DNA from: Streptomyces sp. DG2A-72 | Lineage (GTDB): Bacteria; Actinomycetota; Actinomycetes; Streptomycetales; Streptomycetaceae | DNA length: 64,000 bases | Assembly (NCBI RefSeq): GCF_030499575.1 | Contig: NZ_JASTLC010000001.1 | Span: 3,806,001-3,870,000, forward strand | Direction of reading: 5' to 3' | Shown here: piece by piece, positions 35,302 through 44,712 of the stretch | How positions within the stretch are numbered: the stretch's first letter is position 1 | How the letters are laid out: every line of letters begins with the position of its first letter | Notes under the pieces: model-generated | What the model was told of the DNA's origin: nothing | Database searches by the model: none | Seen by the model: the letters and a program-made list of their open reading frames with translations, nothing else | Made by a program: the position numbers and the translations under genes

Positions 35302-36330
35302 ATGCAGACCGCACCAGTCCCGGCGATGCCGCCTGCGGACCCGTACAGCAAGGAACGGCTCGCACCCGTCGTCGCCGAAGCGCGCAACTGGACGGACCTG
35401 ATGCGGCGGCTCGGACTCCGGTCCAGTGGAGGGCAACGGCGCGTGCTCCAGGAGAAAGTTGCCGGTCACGGGCTCGACACCAGCCACTTCGTCAAGCGCA
35501 GCCCATGGCGCAAGTACCCGGACTCCGCCATCGCCGAGGCTGCCGCCTCGTCGCCCTCGCTGCGCGAAGTAGCGCTGAAGCTGGGTGCCACGCCAGCCAC
35601 CGGCACCCTGTCACACATTCGCCGCCGCATTCACGCTGCGGGCATCGATATCAGCCACTTCCCCGGCATCAACCTGCCTGACCTGGACCTTCCCTTCACC
35701 GCCGAGCAACTCACGGCAGCTGCAGCAGTGGCAACCAGTGTGCGGGGGGTGGCTCGCATCTTGGGAGTACCAGACGACAGCCGCTCGCGCGCAACTCTGA
35801 GCCGCATGCTGCGCGCCCAGTGCATCGACACGGGGCACTTCTCACATCGTCGTATGTCGATCCCCGAGGACAGGCTCCGCGACCTCGTACAACACTCCAC
35901 GAGCTACGCCGACGTGATGCGCGGCCTCGGTCTGGAGGCAAACGACACCAATCACCGGCGTATCCGACGTGTGGCAGCTCGACTCGGCTTGGACACGAGC
36001 CACTTCAAGCGCCGGACATGGGGCCGGCCCGAGCGCCCCGCGCCCGCGCCCAGCGCTGACCGAGTACTGATTGTCCTGCCCTCCGACGCCGGACGGACCA
36101 ACAGATCTCAGCTTCACCGCGCCCTGACCGAGATCGGCGTGCCATACGCATGCGAGGCCTGTGGCAACCTGGGCGAGTGGCTGGGCCAGCCAATCACGTT
36201 GCAGATCGACCACGTCAACGGAGATTGGCGCGACAACCGCCGAGAAAATCTGCGGTATCTGTGCCCTAACTGCCACACGTTGACGGAGACCTGGTGTCGC
36301 CAGAAGGTGAGGACACCTATCGCCGCCTGA
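35302..36330 (+). CDS. HNH endonuclease with repeated DNA-binding modules
   Basis: 342 residues from ATG 35302 after GGAGGAACGAACAGG. Four related helix-turn-helix-like modules each end in an H-F motif: GLDTSHFVKR, GIDISHFPG, CIDTGHFSHR and GLDTSHFKRR, spaced ~70-85 residues. The C-terminus is an HNH nuclease with zinc-binding CEACGNLGEW and LQIDHVNGDWRDNRRENLRYLCPNCHTL. This combination is known in actinomycete HNH proteins that probably recognise specific DNA. It lies directly upstream of a tRNA-Leu gene, a common place for mobile DNA, but no integrase is seen. Confidence 0.9.
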   Translation: MQTAPVPAMPPADPYSKERLAPVVAEARNWTDLMRRLGLRSSGGQRRVLQEKVAGHGLDTSHFVKRSPWRKYPDSAIAEAAASSPSLREVALKLGATPATGTLSHIRRRIHAAGIDISHFPGINLPDLDLPFTAEQLTAAAAVATSVRGVARILGVPDDSRSRATLSRMLRAQCIDTGHFSHRRMSIPEDRLRDLVQHSTSYADVMRGLGLEANDTNHRRIRRVAARLGLDTSHFKRRTWGRPERPAPAPSADRVLIVLPSDAGRTNRSQLHRALTEIGVPYACEACGNLGEWLGQPITLQIDHVNGDWRDNRRENLRYLCPNCHTLTETWCRQKVRTPIAA

Positions 36331-36384
36331 CTTGCTCTACCCGTACACTGAACGCTGCCGGTCGAGCATGATGACCGTTTTTGA

Positions 36385-36470
36385 GCGGCCGTGGCGAAAT
36401 TTGGTAGCACGCGCGGGCCTTAGAAGCCCGTGGGCGAAAGCCCGTGTGGGTTCGAGTCCCACCGGCCGCA
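36385..36470 (+). tRNA. tRNA-Leu (anticodon UAG)
   Basis: 86 nt. Acceptor arm GCGGCCG/CGGCCGC, discriminator A; D arm starts GCGA...; anticodon stem CGGGC/GCCCG with loop CTTAGAA, giving anticodon TAG; long class II variable arm GGGCGAAAGCCC; T arm GTGGG TTCGAGT CCCAC. CCA is not encoded (CAC follows). Reads CUA/CUG-type leucine codons. Followed at once by a terminator. Confidence 0.93.
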
Positions 36471-36475
36471 CACGC

Positions 36476-36505
36476 AGAGGGGCCGTCCGGCTGGGCGGCC
36501 CCTCT
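36476..36505 (+). terminator. Terminator between tRNA-Leu and rdgB
   Basis: AGAGGGGCCGTCC, loop GGCT, GGGCGGCCCCTCT: a 13-bp stem with one mismatch. It stops the tRNA transcript and, read on the other strand, that of rdgB ending at 36514. Confidence 0.8.
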
Positions 36506-36513
36506 CCCGTGCC

Positions 36514-37116
36514 TCAGTCCAACAACTCCCGAACCACCGGCACCAACGCCCGAAACGCCTTCCCCCTATGACTGATCGCGTTCTTCTCCTCCGCGCTCAG
36601 CTCAGCGCACGTCCGCGTCTCCCCCTCCGGCTGCAGAATCGGGTCGTACCCGAACCCGTTCGTGCCGACCGGCGTATGCCGGAGCACGCCCCGCAGCTGC
36701 CCCTCGACCACCCGCTCCGTCCCGTCCGGCAACGCAAGCGCCGCCGCGCACGCGAAGTGGGCGCCTCGGTGTTCGTCGGGGATGTCGGAGAGCTGGGCGA
36801 GCAGCAGCTCAAGGTTGGCGCGGTCGTCGCCGTGCTTGCCCGCCCAGCGGGCGGAGAAGATGCCCGGCGCGCCGTTCAGGACGTCGACGCAGAGGCCGGA
36901 GTCGTCGGCTACGGCGGGCAAGCCGGTTGCCTGGGCGAGGGCGTGGGCCTTCAGCAGGGCGTTCTCGGCGAACGTGACGCCCGTTTCCTTGACGTCGGGG
37001 ATGTCGGGGTAGGCGTCCGCGCCGACGAGGTCGTGGGGCAGGCCTGCGTCGGCGAGGATCGCCTTCAGCTCGGTGATTTTTCCGGCGTTGCGGGTGGCGA
37101 GGATCAGGCGGGTCAT
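36514..37116 (-). CDS. rdgB: XTP/dITP diphosphatase (RdgB/HAM1)
   Basis: 200 residues beginning MTRLILATRNAGKITELKAIL, with the substrate loop T-x-N-x-x-K, DDSGLCVDVLNGAPGIFSARWAG and GTNGFGYDPIL and the C-terminal SHRGKAFRAL, all diagnostic. Hydrolyses non-canonical purine triphosphates (ITP, XTP, dITP) to monophosphates and PPi, keeping them out of nucleic acids. It lies downstream of rph and a lipoprotein gene on the same strand, a conserved actinomycete arrangement. Confidence 0.97.
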   Translation of the reverse strand: MTRLILATRNAGKITELKAILADAGLPHDLVGADAYPDIPDVKETGVTFAENALLKAHALAQATGLPAVADDSGLCVDVLNGAPGIFSARWAGKHGDDRANLELLLAQLSDIPDEHRGAHFACAAALALPDGTERVVEGQLRGVLRHTPVGTNGFGYDPILQPEGETRTCAELSAEEKNAISHRGKAFRALVPVVRELLD

Positions 37117-37149
37117 GGCGTCCAGTATCCCGGCCCCGCCGACCGTGTC

Positions 37150-37551
37150 TTACGGCGTGCAGACCTTCGTCAGTTCGCCGGCCGCGTCGGTGACCGGGCT
37201 GATGTCGGGGGTCTCGTCACCGCTCTTGACGGCGTCACGGACGTTGGTGACGGCCTGCTGGAGGTCGTCCACCGCCTTGTTGACGTCGGCGTTGTCCGTC
37301 TTGTCGCCGATCTTGTCGAGGTTCTTGTCGATGGAGTCGAGGGACTCCTCGAGCTGGGTCGGGTCGTTGGCGGCGCTCTCCACGGCCTGCTGGAGGTCGG
37401 TGACGCTGTCGGCGATGGCATCGGCGGTCTGGACGCAGTCCAGTGCCTTGTTGACGGCGTCGCAGCCGGTGGTCAGTCCGACTGTCAGCCCGACAGCCGC
37501 GATGGTGGCGACGATGGCTATGCGCGGACGACGGCTACGGCTCACGGCCAT
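37150..37551 (-). CDS. Putative secreted lipoprotein
   Basis: 133 residues. Basic start and hydrophobic core IAIVATIAAVGLTVGLTTGC ending in a lipobox (LTTGC, Cys ~29). The mature part is helical and acidic with heptad-like spacing (ADSVTDLQQAVESAANDPTQ, LEESLDSIDKNLDKIGDKTD, NKAVDDLQQAVTNVRDAVKS) and ends in a second Cys. Probably a membrane-tethered coiled-coil protein. Between rph and rdgB; function unknown. Confidence 0.8.
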   Translation of the reverse strand: MAVSRSRRPRIAIVATIAAVGLTVGLTTGCDAVNKALDCVQTADAIADSVTDLQQAVESAANDPTQLEESLDSIDKNLDKIGDKTDNADVNKAVDDLQQAVTNVRDAVKSGDETPDISPVTDAAGELTKVCTP

Positions 37552-37696
37552 GGTTCGTTTCCTCCCTGGCGCAGGCCTCGGAAGGCCCCCCGTTACTTGG
37601 CCGGGCGCACAGTGGCAAACCGTGCGCCCGTACCCCTAGTGACGCGAGGCCGGGCTGTGTGGTTGCCCGCGGCTGCCTGCTGTCTTGGTGCGTCCT

Positions 37697-38434
37697 TTAC
37701 TTTTCGAGGACGGTATCAAGTGCCTTGCGCTGGAGGACAGCGAGTTCTGTGCAGCCGGAAACGGCCAGGTCGAGCAGGGCGTTGAGCTCGTCGCGGGCGA
37801 AGGGTTCGGCTTCGGCGGTGCCCTGGACCTCGACGAAGCGGCCGTCGCCGGTGCAGACGACGTTCATGTCGGTCTCGGCCTTGACGTCCTCTTCGTAGCA
37901 GAGGTCGAGGAGCGGGATGCCGCCGACGATGCCGACGGAGACCGCCGACACCGTACCCGTGAGGGGCTGGCGGCCGGCCTTGATCAGCTTCTTGCCCTGG
38001 GCCCAGGAGACCGCGTCGGCCAGGGCCACGTAGGCGCCGGTGATCGCCGCGGTGCGTGTGCCGCCGTCCGCTTGGAGGACGTCGCAGTCGAGGACGATGG
38101 TGTTCTCGCCGAGTGCCTTGTAGTCGATGACCGCGCGCAGTGAGCGGCCGATGAGGCGGCTGATCTCGTGCGTACGGCCGCCGATCTTGCCCTTGACGGA
38201 TTCGCGGTCGCCGCGGGTGTTGGTGGCGCGGGGCAGCATGGAGTATTCGGCGGTGACCCAGCCCTCGCCGCTGCCCTTGCGCCAGCGCGGGACCCCTTCG
38301 GTGACGGAGGCGGTGCAGAAGACCTTGGTGTCGCCGAAGGAGACGAGGACGGAGCCCTCGGCGTGCTTGCTCCAGCCACGTTCGATGGTGACGGGGCGGA
38401 GCTGTTCAGGGGTGCGGCCGTCGATTCGAGACAT
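37697..38434 (-). CDS. rph: Ribonuclease PH
   Basis: 245 residues. [59 protein letters not shown] and [20 protein letters not shown] are the phosphorolytic exonuclease hallmarks; the phosphate-binding arginines (RGDRES) are present. Trims tRNA 3' ends with inorganic phosphate. ATG at 38434. Probably the first gene of the rph-lipoprotein-rdgB run. Confidence 0.97.
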   Translation of the reverse strand: MSRIDGRTPEQLRPVTIERGWSKHAEGSVLVSFGDTKVFCTASVTEGVPRWRKGSGEGWVTAEYSMLPRATNTRGDRESVKGKIGGRTHEISRLIGRSLRAVIDYKALGENTIVLDCDVLQADGGTRTAAITGAYVALADAVSWAQGKKLIKAGRQPLTGTVSAVSVGIVGGIPLLDLCYEEDVKAETDMNVVCTGDGRFVEVQGTAEAEPFARDELNALLDLAVSGCTELAVLQRKALDTVLEK

Positions 38435-38461
38435 GGCGTTGAGCCTAGCCGTACATGCGGA

Positions 38462-38492
38462 AGGGGCTCCTCCCGCGTCGGGAAGAGCCCCT
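38462..38492 (-). terminator. Terminator after nagF
   Basis: AGGGGCTCCTCCCG, CGT loop, CGGGAAGAGCCCCT: 13 of 14 bases pair. Lies between the nagF stop (38548) and the rph start (38434), separating the two same-strand transcripts. Confidence 0.75.
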
Positions 38493-38547
38493 CGTCAGTG
38501 AGCGGGTGTGCGCACACCGGTGAGGGGCGTGCGCACATCGTGTCTTC

Positions 38548-38781
38548 TCACATCATGTCTTCGATGTCCGCCGCGATCGGGTCCGCGTCGGTGCCGATGA
38601 CGACCTGGATCGCCGAGCCCATCTTGACGACGCCGTGTGCGCCGGCCGCCTTGAGGGCTGCCTCGTCCACGAGGGAGGGGTCGTTGACCTCGGTGCGCAG
38701 GCGGGTGATGCAGCCCTCGACCTCTTCGATGTTGTCGATGCCGCCCAGCCCGGCAACGATCTTCTCAGCCTTGGTGGCCAT
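38548..38781 (-). CDS. nagF: PTS EIIB component, GlcNAc/glucose family
   Basis: 77 residues, a stand-alone EIIB domain: MATKAEKIVAGLGGIDNIEE then VEGCITRLRTEVNDPSLVDE with the phospho-accepting Cys24 in the GCITRLR motif. It passes phosphate from EIIA (Crr) to the sugar on the EIIC permeases. The EIIC genes nagE1 and nagE2 lie beside it without EIIB domains of their own, so this protein must serve them. Divergent from nagE1 with a DasR-type site between; matches the known nagF/nagE1/nagE2 arrangement. Confidence 0.92.
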   Translation of the reverse strand: MATKAEKIVAGLGGIDNIEEVEGCITRLRTEVNDPSLVDEAALKAAGAHGVVKMGSAIQVVIGTDADPIAADIEDMM

Positions 38782-38899
38782 GTTGTTTCTCCCTGATCCG
38801 AACCGGTTTGTCGCAGTAACCCACAGTTGGCCCATCTTTGCGAGCGGTCGTGTCGTAAGTGCCGAATGATGGCGACCACAACAGCGGAACCGTCCGTCA

Positions 38900-38915
38900 A
38901 CTGGTCTACACCACC
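38900..38915 (+). promoter_or_regulatory. DasR-responsive element (dre) between nagF and nagE1
   Basis: ACTGGTCTACACCACC matches the dre consensus ACTGGTCTAGACCACT at 14 of 16 positions. It lies 17 bp before nagE1 and ~120 bp before nagF. DasR, the GntR-type GlcN-6-P sensor, represses GlcNAc PTS and chitin genes in Streptomyces, so both divergent genes are probably under it. Confidence 0.8.
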
Positions 38916-38931
38916 TTACCGAGGGGCGTCC

Positions 38932-40224
38932 ATGAGTTCCGACAGCGCCGCCGTCGGCAGTCCCGTCCGCGCTCGCTGGAACAGTCTGTTCCAGGGGCTG
39001 CAGAAGATGGGCCGCAGTCTTCAGTTGCCCATCGCGGTCCTGCCGGCCGCGGGCATCCTCAACCGCCTTGGGCAGCCTGATGTGTTCGGCAAGGGCGGGC
39101 TCGGCTGGGACAACGTCTCCAAGGTGATGGGCGGTGCGGGCGGCGCGCTGCTGGACGGCTCGCTGGGGCTGCCGATGCTGTTCTGCGTCGGTGTCGCGAT
39201 CGGTATGGCGAAGAAGGCGGACGGGTCGACGGCGCTCGCGGCCGTCGTCGGGTTCCTCGTCTACTACAACGTGCTGCGGCAGTTCCCGGAGGGGTGCGGG
39301 GACGGGGCGACGAAGGTGGCGACCGGCTGCCAGGCGGCGGACGGGACGGTGACCGCGTTCACGTACCAGAATCCGGGGGTCTTCGGCGGCATCATCATCG
39401 GCCTGTTGTCGGCCTACTTCTGGCAGCGCTACCACCGCACCAGGCTGGTCGACTGGCTGGGCTTCTTCAACGGCCGCCGGCTGGTGCCGATCATCATGGC
39501 GTTCGTGGCGATCGCGTTCGCGGCGCTGTGTCTGTGGATCTGGCCGCCGATCGGTGACGCGCTGGAGGACTTCAGCGACTGGATGAGCGATCTGGGCGCG
39601 TGGGGCGCGGGTATGTTCGGTGTCGCCAACCGGGCGCTGCTGGTGATCGGTCTGCATCAGTTCCTGAACGTGCCCATCTGGTTCCAGTTCGGCACGTACA
39701 CCAAGCCGGACGGCACGGTGGTGCACGGCGACATCAACATGTTCCTGGCGGGCGACCCGGACGCGGGCCAGTTCACCTCGGGCTTCTTCCCGATCATGAT
39801 GTTCGCCCTGCCGGCCGCGGCTCTCGCCATCACGCACTGCGCGAGGCCGAGCCGCCGCAAGGAGGTGGGCGGCCTGATGCTGTCGGTGGCGCTGACCTCC
39901 TTCGTCACCGGCATCACCGAGCCGATCGAGTACTCGTTCCTCTTCATCGCGCCTCTGCTGTACGTGGTCCACGCCGTGCTGACCGGCGTCTCGATGGCGG
40001 TGACCTGGGGCCTGGGCGTCCACGACGGCTTCAGCTTCTCGGCCGGCCTGATCGACTACGTGATCAACTGGAACCTCGCGACGAGACCCTGGGCGATCAT
40101 TCCGATCGGTTTGTGCTTCGCCCTCGTCTATTACGTCATCTTCCGCTTCGCGATCACGAGGTTCGATTTGAAGACTCCGGGCAGGGAACCGGAGGAGGAG
40201 GTGGAAGACGTCACCAAGGTCTGA
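38932..40224 (+). CDS. nagE1: PTS GlcNAc-type EIIC permease NagE1
   Basis: 430 residues from ATG 38932 (GAGGGG upstream). EIIC of the glucose/GlcNAc superfamily: MGRSLQLPIAVLPAAGILNR at the first helix, AIGMAKKADGSTALAAVVGF, NRALLVIGLHQFLNVPIWFQ, GFFPIMMFALPAAALAI and VTSFVTGITEPIEYSFLFIA-like GITEPIEY, the substrate-site loop. Ten helices, no EIIA or EIIB domain. A close relative of NagE2 and possibly a secondary transporter. The 3' end overlaps a 16-bp tandem repeat. Confidence 0.93.
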   Translation: MSSDSAAVGSPVRARWNSLFQGLQKMGRSLQLPIAVLPAAGILNRLGQPDVFGKGGLGWDNVSKVMGGAGGALLDGSLGLPMLFCVGVAIGMAKKADGSTALAAVVGFLVYYNVLRQFPEGCGDGATKVATGCQAADGTVTAFTYQNPGVFGGIIIGLLSAYFWQRYHRTRLVDWLGFFNGRRLVPIIMAFVAIAFAALCLWIWPPIGDALEDFSDWMSDLGAWGAGMFGVANRALLVIGLHQFLNVPIWFQFGTYTKPDGTVVHGDINMFLAGDPDAGQFTSGFFPIMMFALPAAALAITHCARPSRRKEVGGLMLSVALTSFVTGITEPIEYSFLFIAPLLYVVHAVLTGVSMAVTWGLGVHDGFSFSAGLIDYVINWNLATRPWAIIPIGLCFALVYYVIFRFAITRFDLKTPGREPEEEVEDVTKV

Positions 40225-40273
40225 CGCCACCAAGATCTGGCGTCACCAAGGTCTGACGTCACCAAGGTCCGGC
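40210..40273 (+). repeat. 16-bp tandem repeat (4 copies) over the nagE1 stop codon
   Basis: Units GTCACCAAGGTCTGAC, GCCACCAAGATCTGGC, GTCACCAAGGTCTGAC, GTCACCAAGGTCCGGC run head to tail. The first contains the last codons (VTKV) and TGA stop of nagE1, so the gene end was copied three times downstream; the third unit still reads VTKV-stop. Confidence 0.92.
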
Positions 40274-40316
40274 GAGAATCGCGGGTTCCTTATGCGCCCT
40301 TCACCGTGCTAAAACA

Positions 40317-40343
40317 GGTCTACACCACTGAGTGGTGTAGACC
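40317..40343 (+). promoter_or_regulatory. Perfect palindromic DasR-type site upstream of nagE2
   Basis: GGTCTACACCACT, one base, AGTGGTGTAGACC: two 13-bp arms that are exact reverse complements. Each arm contains the GGTCTA/TAGACC core of the dre, and overlapping sites can be read in both directions. Lies 83 bp before the GTG of nagE2, in its promoter. Known biology: nagE2 is a principal DasR target. Confidence 0.85.
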
Positions 40344-40426
40344 ATGCGGTATTTCCGCGTGGCATCGAGACGCCGCCGTCCCCCTTCCCATGTCCCTGGG
40401 CGGCGCCATGCCCAATGGAGGAAGTT

Positions 40427-41692
<1,266 letters not shown>

Positions 41693-41705
41693 GCCCCTCC
41701 AGCCC

Positions 41706-41748
41706 ATGAGAAGGCTCCCGGAGCATCGCGCTCCGGGAGCCTTCTCAT
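41706..41748 (+). terminator. Strong bidirectional terminator
   Basis: ATGAGAAGGCTCCCGGAGC, loop ATCGC, GCTCCGGGAGCCTTCTCAT: 19-bp perfect arms with no mismatch. Serves the convergent nagE2 and MBL-fold genes. Confidence 0.9.
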
Positions 41749-41758
41749 GTATCGGAAC

Positions 41759-42511
41759 TCAGATCTCGTACGTCACCCTCGGCGCCGCCAGTTCCACCGG
41801 GCCGTCGTACACCGCGCGGGCGTCGGCCAGGTTGATCTGGGGGTCGGTCCACGGGGGGATGTGGGTGAGGACGAGGCGGCGGGCGCCTGCCCGGGCCGCC
41901 GTCTCACCCGCCTCGCGGCCGTTGAGGTGCAGGTCGGGGATGTTTTCCTTGCCGTGCGTGAACGCGGCCTCGCACAGGAACAGGTCGGTGTCGCGGGCGA
42001 GTTCGTCGAGCGTCGGGGTGACGCCCGTGTCGCCGGAGTACGTCAGGGACTTCCCGTCGTGCTCGACGCGGATGCCGTACGCCTCCACCGGATGGGCCAC
42101 GCGTTCCGTGTGCACCGTGAACGGGCCGATGTCGAAGGTGGACGGCTTGACCGTGTGGAAGTCGAAGACCTCGCTCATCGAGGAGGCCGAGGGGGTGTCC
42201 GCGTAGGCGGTGGTCAGCCGGTGTTCCGTGCCCTCGGGTCCGTAGACGGGGAGCGGGTCGCAGCGGCCACCGTCGTGGCGGTAGTAGCGCGCGACGAAGT
42301 ACGCGCACATGTCGATGCAGTGGTCGGCGTGCAGATGGCTGAGGAAGATCGCGTCAAGGTCGTAGAGACCGCAGTGGCGCTGCAGCTCGCCCAGGGCACC
42401 GTTGCCCAGGTCGAGAAGCAGCCGGAAGCCGTCGGCCTCGACGAGGTAGCTCGAGCAGGCCGATTCCGCGGACGGGAACGACCCCGAGCAGCCGACGACG
42501 GTGAGCTTCAT
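41759..42511 (-). CDS. MBL-fold metallohydrolase (RNase Z-like)
   Basis: 250 residues from ATG 42511. Begins MKLTVVGCSGSFPSAESACS, metal site FLSHLHADHCIDMCAYFVAR (HxHxDH), SGDTGVTPTLDELA (Asp ligand) and RLVLTHIPPWTD (His ligand). All beta-lactamase-fold ligands are present. The layout is close to RNase Z and cyclic phosphodiesterase-like members, but the flexible tRNA arm is absent. It is the conserved gene between nagE2 and the PemK/cysM locus. Confidence 0.9.
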   Translation of the reverse strand: MKLTVVGCSGSFPSAESACSSYLVEADGFRLLLDLGNGALGELQRHCGLYDLDAIFLSHLHADHCIDMCAYFVARYYRHDGGRCDPLPVYGPEGTEHRLTTAYADTPSASSMSEVFDFHTVKPSTFDIGPFTVHTERVAHPVEAYGIRVEHDGKSLTYSGDTGVTPTLDELARDTDLFLCEAAFTHGKENIPDLHLNGREAGETAARAGARRLVLTHIPPWTDPQINLADARAVYDGPVELAAPRVTYEI

Positions 42512-42726
42512 GAAGCAGAAACCTCCGCTGGCGGGAATTGACATTTGGGTGCGTCGGGAGTCGTGCGGTCCGTCGAGCGTAAGGCGCAAAACCTCCGGTC
42601 GCTCCTCCGCCAAGGGCTGTTGTGGGCGAACTCACCTGCGGTGTCACCGGTTCGGCTCGACGTGGGGAGCGTGTGCCGGGTGAGAAGGGCGCGCGGGTGC
42701 GGGTGCGCGCCGGTACCGTCTGTCGT

Positions 42727-43176
42727 ATGGATACGTCCTGGTGGCTCGCGCTCGCGGCGGTGGTACTGCTCGCGCTGGTCGCTGCGCTGGTGGACGGCTG
42801 GGGGCGGCGTGGGCCGCGGGGGCGCAGGACGCGGCCGCCGGGGCGGCCCGGCGAGCGGGTGGTGGCGCGGCCGCAGCCCGCGGAGATCTGGTGGGCGAGC
42901 GTGCCCTTCGAGGACGGGCCGGGGGGTAAGGACCGGCCGTGCCTGGTGCTCTCGGTGCGGGGGCGGCGGGCGACCGTCGCGAAGATCACCAGCAAGTATC
43001 ACGATGAGCGGGCCGGGGTGATTCCGTTGCCGCCGGGGGCCGTCGGCGATGCGCAGGGGCGCGCGAGCTTCTTGGAGACGGACGAGTTGCGTGACGTGCC
43101 GATGGGGGACTTCCGGCGACGGGTGGGGGTGGTGGACCCGGTCCTTTGGGACCAGGTCCGTCACTTGGCTACGTGA
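42727..43176 (+). CDS. PemK/MazF-like protein with N-terminal membrane helix
   Basis: 149 residues from ATG 42727. One helix WWLALAAVVLLALVAALVDG, a basic linker, then PAEIWWASVPFEDGPGGKDRPCLVLSVRG, the start of the PemK/MazF fold, and KITSKYHDERAGVIPLP and SFLETDELRDVP. The RPCLV and S/T motifs of the RNase core are visible. No antitoxin gene is adjacent, and the membrane anchor is unusual for a free toxin, so it may be a domesticated RNase or a non-toxic relative. Convergent with cysM (7 bp between stops). Confidence 0.85.
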   Translation: MDTSWWLALAAVVLLALVAALVDGWGRRGPRGRRTRPPGRPGERVVARPQPAEIWWASVPFEDGPGGKDRPCLVLSVRGRRATVAKITSKYHDERAGVIPLPPGAVGDAQGRASFLETDELRDVPMGDFRRRVGVVDPVLWDQVRHLAT

Positions 43177-43183
43177 GCAAGCC

Positions 43184-44140
<957 letters not shown>

Positions 44141-44419
44141 TCAGACCATGCCGCCGGCCACGGCCGGCAGGATCGTGACGTTGTCGCCGTCGGTGAGCTT
44201 GGTGTTGATGCCGTCGAGGAAGCGGACGTCCTCGTCGTTGAGGTAGACGTTGACGAAGCGGCGCAGCTGGTCGCCGTCCACGATGCGGGCCTGGATGCCG
44301 TTGTGCCGGGTCTCGAGGTCGGCGAACAGCGCGGCGAGGGTGTCACCGCTGCCCTCCACCGCCTTCTGACCGTCGGTGTACTGGCGGAGGATGGTCGGGA
44401 TGCGGACCTCGATGGCCAT
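44141..44419 (-). CDS. cysO: CysO-type sulfur carrier protein (MoaD/ThiS fold)
   Basis: 92 residues: MAIEVRIPTILRQYTDGQKA, SGDTLAALFADLETRHNGIQ, RFVNVYLNDEDVRFLDGIN and TKLTDGDNVTILPAVAGGMV. Ubiquitin-like fold with a C-terminal GG, but two residues (Met-Val) follow it. In related systems such tails are clipped by a JAMM protease before thiocarboxylation; the mec gene is 290 bp upstream. It carries sulfur to CysM. Confidence 0.93.
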   Translation of the reverse strand: MAIEVRIPTILRQYTDGQKAVEGSGDTLAALFADLETRHNGIQARIVDGDQLRRFVNVYLNDEDVRFLDGINTKLTDGDNVTILPAVAGGMV

Positions 44420-44537
44420 GGCTCAGGGCTCCTGTCGGGAGAAAGTCTGTCGTTGGACGCGCGGCAGCGCAGATACGGCGTGGTGTGGTGCGTGTGCGGC
44501 GCCGCGGCTCACGGCCGTACGGCGGCAGGGGTCGGCG

Positions 44538-44633
44538 TCAACAGATGGCGCTGGCGAGCCTGCACAGGTCGACGTGCAGCCGCGCCACGAGCAGCGTGCC
44601 CGGCGTCTTTTCGCTCACGTCGTGGAAAACCAT
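44538..44633 (-). CDS. Cysteine-ending leader peptide
   Basis: 31 codons: MVFHDVSEKTPGTLLVARL, then HVDLCRLASAIC and TGA at 44538. The HVDL-x-R-x-A-S-A-x-C ending belongs to the short leader peptides found upstream of sulfur/cysteine genes in Streptomyces (a family I recall being annotated as putative leader peptide). Two Cys codons, the last before the stop, suggest attenuation: ribosome stalling when Cys-tRNA is low. It starts 118 bp before cysO. The DNA between contains GC-rich complementary runs that could form competing hairpins. Confidence 0.75.
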   Translation of the reverse strand: MVFHDVSEKTPGTLLVARLHVDLCRLASAIC

Positions 44634-44712
44634 GGGGTCATCGTATCGATTCCCGGTCCGGCTCCTGGAATGTGATCTCGCATTTCGGACACATTTCATC
44701 CGCAGTACGAGA

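Noticed and set aside
35302..36470. Integrated element/prophage at tRNA-Leu
   Set aside because: Only the HNH gene is present; no integrase, repeat of the tRNA 3' end, or phage genes seen, so I do not call a mobile element.
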